Shown here: positions 61,079 through 64,000 of the stretch, piece by piece | How the letters are laid out: each line of letters starts with the position of its first letter | Position numbering within the stretch: the stretch's first letter is position 1 | Assembly: GCA_034440575.1 (NCBI GenBank) | Contig: JAOTOL010001455.1 | Span: forward strand, 372,001 to 436,000 | Source of the DNA: Imbricaverruca yamaguchii | Taxonomy: Eukaryota > Arthropoda > Thecostraca > Neoverrucidae | Direction: 5' to 3' | Length of the DNA: 64,000 nucleotides | Position numbers and translations under genes: made by a program | The notes under the pieces: generated by a model | The model's database searches: none | What the model saw: only the letters and a program-made list of their open reading frames with translations | Told to the model about the DNA's origin: nothing

Positions 61079-62308
61079 ATGGCCTCCTGTTGGGCGGACG
61101 GTGGCGGCGGCAGCGCCGGCTACCTGCGCCGGCGCTCCTCTCAGCTGGAGGTGGAGCCGCCGCGGCCGACACTGTCGCGGCCGTCGTCGCCGCGGCCCAT
61201 CCCGACGCGGCGCGTGGACACGTTCCCGCCGGCGTGCACCAGCCGGTCGCCGTCGCCGTGCCCGTTCGAGGACGGATCGCCGGGCGCCGCCACGCCGCGC
61301 CGCAACTCGCGCAACTCGCTGGCGGCGTCGCCGTGCCGCGCGGCCGCGGCGCTGCGCGACTGGCAGGAGGAGTTCGCGCTGCCAGAGTTCCGGCCGCGCT
61401 CCAGCTCGGTGGCGGTGCCGCGGCGGCCGCAGCTGACGCGCGGCCACCGGCTGCCAGAGCGGTCCGCCGGCTGGCTGGACCCGGGCACGGCGTCGGCGCC
61501 GCAGCGGCGCGCCGCCCGTTCGCCCGACGCCGAGCACGCGCGCATCCGCTCGTTCGTGACCACGTCGCGCGGCGTGGTGTCGCGCGGCGACTCGGTGCAG
61601 CAGCGCGCCACGCCGCCCACCACGCCCGTGTCGTCGCTGACGTCCAGCGGCCACACGTCGCCGTCGCTCAGCCAGTCGCCGCCGGCGCCGGCCGTGCCGC
61701 CACCGGTGCACCGGGTGGTGCCGCTCGGCAGCGCAGGCGTCGGCAAGACGGCCCTGGTGTGCCAGTTCATCTCGTCCGAGAACATGAACGGCTACGACAC
61801 GGCAGGAGTACTGGCCGACGGCCCGCCGCCGCTCACCGTCATCGTCGACGAGCGCGAGACGCGGCTCGCCTTCGCCGAGTCCGACTCGTCGCGGCTGGAG
61901 GAACTGGCCGAGGCGGAGGCGACCGCCGCCTTCCTGGTGGTCTACAGCGTGGTGGACGCGGGCAGCTTCAGCGAAGCGGCCGCGCTGCTGATGCGCCTGT
62001 ACGGCTGCGGCGCCATGTACCGGCACGCGGTCATCCTGGTGGCCAACAAGACGGACCTGGTGCGCGCGCGCGTCGTCTCCACGGCCGAGGGCCGCCACCT
62101 GGCCACCGCGCACGGCTGCAAGTTCATCGAGTGCTCGGGAGGCATGAACCACCGCGTCGACGAGCTGCTGGCCGGCGTCGCTTCGCAGCTGCGCCTGCGC
62201 GCCGACGGCGGCCGCATCGGCCAGAGGCGGCGCGGCTCACTCGGCTTCCTCGACAAGCTGCTGCACCGGCAGTGCCGCTCCAAGTCCTGTCAGAACCTGT
62301 TTGCGTAG
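61079..62308 (+). CDS. Rgk: RGK-family small GTPase (Rad/Gem/Rem type)
   Basis: 409 residues from ATG 61079, chosen for its strong context (ACAATGG); an in-frame TGA at 60986 closes the frame upstream. Residues 1-150 are Pro/Ser/Arg-rich and disordered. IRSFVTTSRGVVSRGDSV (156 onward) precedes the G domain. P-loop G217-SAGVGK-T224; base-binding NKTDL 323-327; G5-like ECSGG 351. The usual DxxG switch is replaced by VDERE, as RGK proteins lack it. AFLVVYSVVDAGSFSEA and GVASQLRLR match the family. The tail is basic (QRRRGSLGFLDKLL) and ends SKSCQNLFA, the RGK C-terminal signature; there is no CAAX box. RGK proteins bind the beta subunit of voltage-gated calcium channels and reduce calcium current at the plasma membrane, and affect the cytoskeleton. 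The coding region is one very GC-rich exon; an upstream exon is possible. Confidence 0.93.
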   Translation: MASCWADGGGGSAGYLRRRSSQLEVEPPRPTLSRPSSPRPIPTRRVDTFPPACTSRSPSPCPFEDGSPGAATPRRNSRNSLAASPCRAAAALRDWQEEFALPEFRPRSSSVAVPRRPQLTRGHRLPERSAGWLDPGTASAPQRRAARSPDAEHARIRSFVTTSRGVVSRGDSVQQRATPPTTPVSSLTSSGHTSPSLSQSPPAPAVPPPVHRVVPLGSAGVGKTALVCQFISSENMNGYDTAGVLADGPPPLTVIVDERETRLAFAESDSSRLEELAEAEATAAFLVVYSVVDAGSFSEAAALLMRLYGCGAMYRHAVILVANKTDLVRARVVSTAEGRHLATAHGCKFIECSGGMNHRVDELLAGVASQLRLRADGGRIGQRRRGSLGFLDKLLHRQCRSKSCQNLFA

Positions 62309-64000
62309 ACCGATCGTTCACCAGGTCAGGGTGACTGGCCGTGGATTACACACTGCTGGCTCATCAAGCAGTTCATCCGCGATGCCCCCGATACGATGTG
62401 AGAGTATTCACTGCGTCCGAGGTGAGGTTTCCGACACAATGACGCGTAGTCCAACACCAATACAGACTGGACATCGATACGACAAAACCGGACAGTTTGT
62501 GCACAGAAAGCTGACTGGACATTAACTGGAATCGCCATGTGACTACCGAACTTGGCGCAGTACCGCGTGGCAATGTGATGTCGCCTATAAATACGCTTAT
62601 CCACGCACCACAAACGTCTTGTGAGTTGAACCGTCGTCTACGCGTCGTCGTCGTACGCTTTTATTCGTACGTTTTGCAGCTGAGACAGTTGAGACATCGT
62701 ATCATCAGTGGGAGAGCGGAGCCACGCAGAAGGCACGGGTGGAGTATGAAGGGAGCGGGGAGAACCGAGTCAGGTTCTGCCTAGCAGCCATGAGGCGATT
62801 GGGGCGATATCGTCGGCCGCGCCAACGTTGAAGTCGTGTCGTATCGTCGTGATCTGTGTCTGCGCGGCCCGCCCCATCCGCACCGGGCTCGTTCCTCGCC
62901 AGTGTGAGCGAGCTCGCCGCGGTCGTTGTGTCGCCCGTGACGGGCCGTGTTGGTGTAACGAGACCCGAGTCGGCGGCGACGAGCCCAGTCCGGCCGGCGG
63001 CCGACCCCAGACGTGGCGCCGCGGTCGATGTGAGGGGCGGCCGACCGCCGGCGGTCGCACCAGCCGAGTGTGCCGAGTGTGCTCGGCCGACCGGCACGCA
63101 GTACGCAGTTGTCTCCAATTTGTGGAAATATATTCTGCTACGACGTGTCTGATCGGCACCTGGGTGGCCTGTGCGGAGCCGAGGACTGACCCCAAGGATA
63201 ATGCTTCAAACTGCATTATAGGCACAGCATCACTTACCACAGCAGTAACGACTTGCCCAAAGATTCGGCATAACATTAACACAATGAGGCGTGCTTGTGA
63301 TGCACTTTGCCCTAGCCCGCTTTTGGTACACTATCATGGGAAAACGATAAACCCTGAAGAAGGGTTGGAAAAGGCTGGTCCTGAATTTCTCGCATCCAGG
63401 GCATCCTCTCAAGAAAGATACTTTGAGCTTTTTTCTCATTTGGAGGATGAACGGTGCTGTTTGATAATGAACTTGTGATGAAGTGCTCAAGATTCACTGG
63501 GAAATGTTAACTGAGATTCTGATGTGGAGGTTTGAAGAAAGAACATCCTCTCCATATTCGATCACCCAGGAATTCTACTCTCTACATCCAGTCAAATGAA
63601 ACACAAATATAACCCTGCGCTGAATTATCATTGACAAACATTAGAAAATAATCAATATGCGTCGCGAATTACCTGATATCTAGCGACACTAATGGACCTA
63701 GAAAGATGGGCGAGCACATTTGTATCATGCTTACATAAATTTACCAGTCATCGACATTATCACGGATCATACCCGATACCACGCCTATAGCATCCCCACC
63801 CAGCATCGTATGCAACCTCGTATGCAAATCCAAACCGCGTATCCAAATGAGCGCGCTTCTTTATGATCATCATAATTCACACGCTAGATTTATGAGCAAC
63901 TTATCCGTAATTGACTGCTTAATTTTGACCGCCATTGGCGGTCGACACTGGCCGACCAATTCACGTCCGTTTGATTACTGCGGCTACCAGCGAACCAACC
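62309..64000. other. RGK 3' flank and unassigned sequence
   Basis: 62310-62540 is probably RGK 3' UTR. 62700-63110 is GC-rich with open, Arg/Ala-rich frames on both strands. A plus-strand frame ending at 63478 contains NPEEGLEKAGPEFLASRASS and ERYFELFSHLEDERC; it looks protein-like but I cannot assign it. The last bases (ACCAACC) resemble the SINE tail. Confidence 0.35.

Noticed and set aside
60965..62334. Large frames of 395 and 414 residues overlapping the RGK gene
   Set aside because: Arg/Ala-rich shadows of a GC-rich exon; only the frame from 61079 has GTPase motifs.

Overview
This is a gene-sparse, repeat-rich window from an animal nuclear genome, most probably an arthropod or other invertebrate. 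Genes are split into short exons by spliceosomal introns with GT-AG and GC-AG sites. Coding exons are much more GC-rich than their surroundings. There are no operons or ribosome binding sites, and tRNA-derived SINEs, LINEs, a Penelope-like element, a Ty3/gypsy remnant, DNA transposons, MITEs and minisatellites fill most of the space. The arthropod assignment is an inference from the protein families and element mix; nothing here fixes the species.

Genes. (1) About 0.06-7.27 kb, minus strand: the 5' part of a MROH1 (maestro HEAT-like repeat family member 1) gene. Six exons have matching phases and one small exon is not resolved. Its introns carry large minisatellites. (2) 61.08-62.31 kb, plus strand: one long GC-rich exon encoding an RGK-family (Rad/Gem/Rem) GTPase, complete through the conserved C-terminal motif. 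A GC-rich segment at about 58.0-58.3 kb could be its upstream exon. (3) 49.23-49.30 kb, minus strand: a short terminal exon that looks like the C-terminus of CHMP4/Snf7 (ESCRT-III). (4) Two GC-rich minus-strand exons of unrecognised protein, at 28.37-28.82 kb and 10.17-10.65 kb.

Mobile elements. 12.7-14.9 kb: decayed LINE with endonuclease, RT and RNase H pieces. 30.5-32.2 kb: Ty3/gypsy pol remnant. 35.9-36.27 kb and 43.64-45.34 kb: CR1-like LINE pieces. 37.9-38.3 kb: Penelope-like fragment. 38.34-41.18 kb: 2.8 kb DNA transposon with terminal inverted repeats and a broken transposase-like gene. 23.70-24.70, 26.2-26.37 and 43.78-44.60 kb: copies of a TTAA-flanked, piggyBac-like MITE. One copy is nested inside the CR1-like RT gene, and another is itself interrupted by a SINE with target-site duplication. 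Four tRNA-derived SINEs and several 48-60 bp tail-only retroposons share one 3' domain.

Structures. 51.17-53.0 kb: long inverted repeat with arms near 0.6-0.75 kb. 9.27-9.48 kb: a smaller inverted repeat carrying hammerhead-like, Penelope-type cores. Three compact hairpins lie at 23.07, 25.15 and 32.60 kb. Minisatellites occur at 0.31-1.16, 3.34-4.25, 4.66-5.45, 7.81-8.22, 27.43-28.35 and 55.55-56.45 kb. Several contain, or start at, 5' splice sites of neighbouring exons, which is the most unusual theme of the window.
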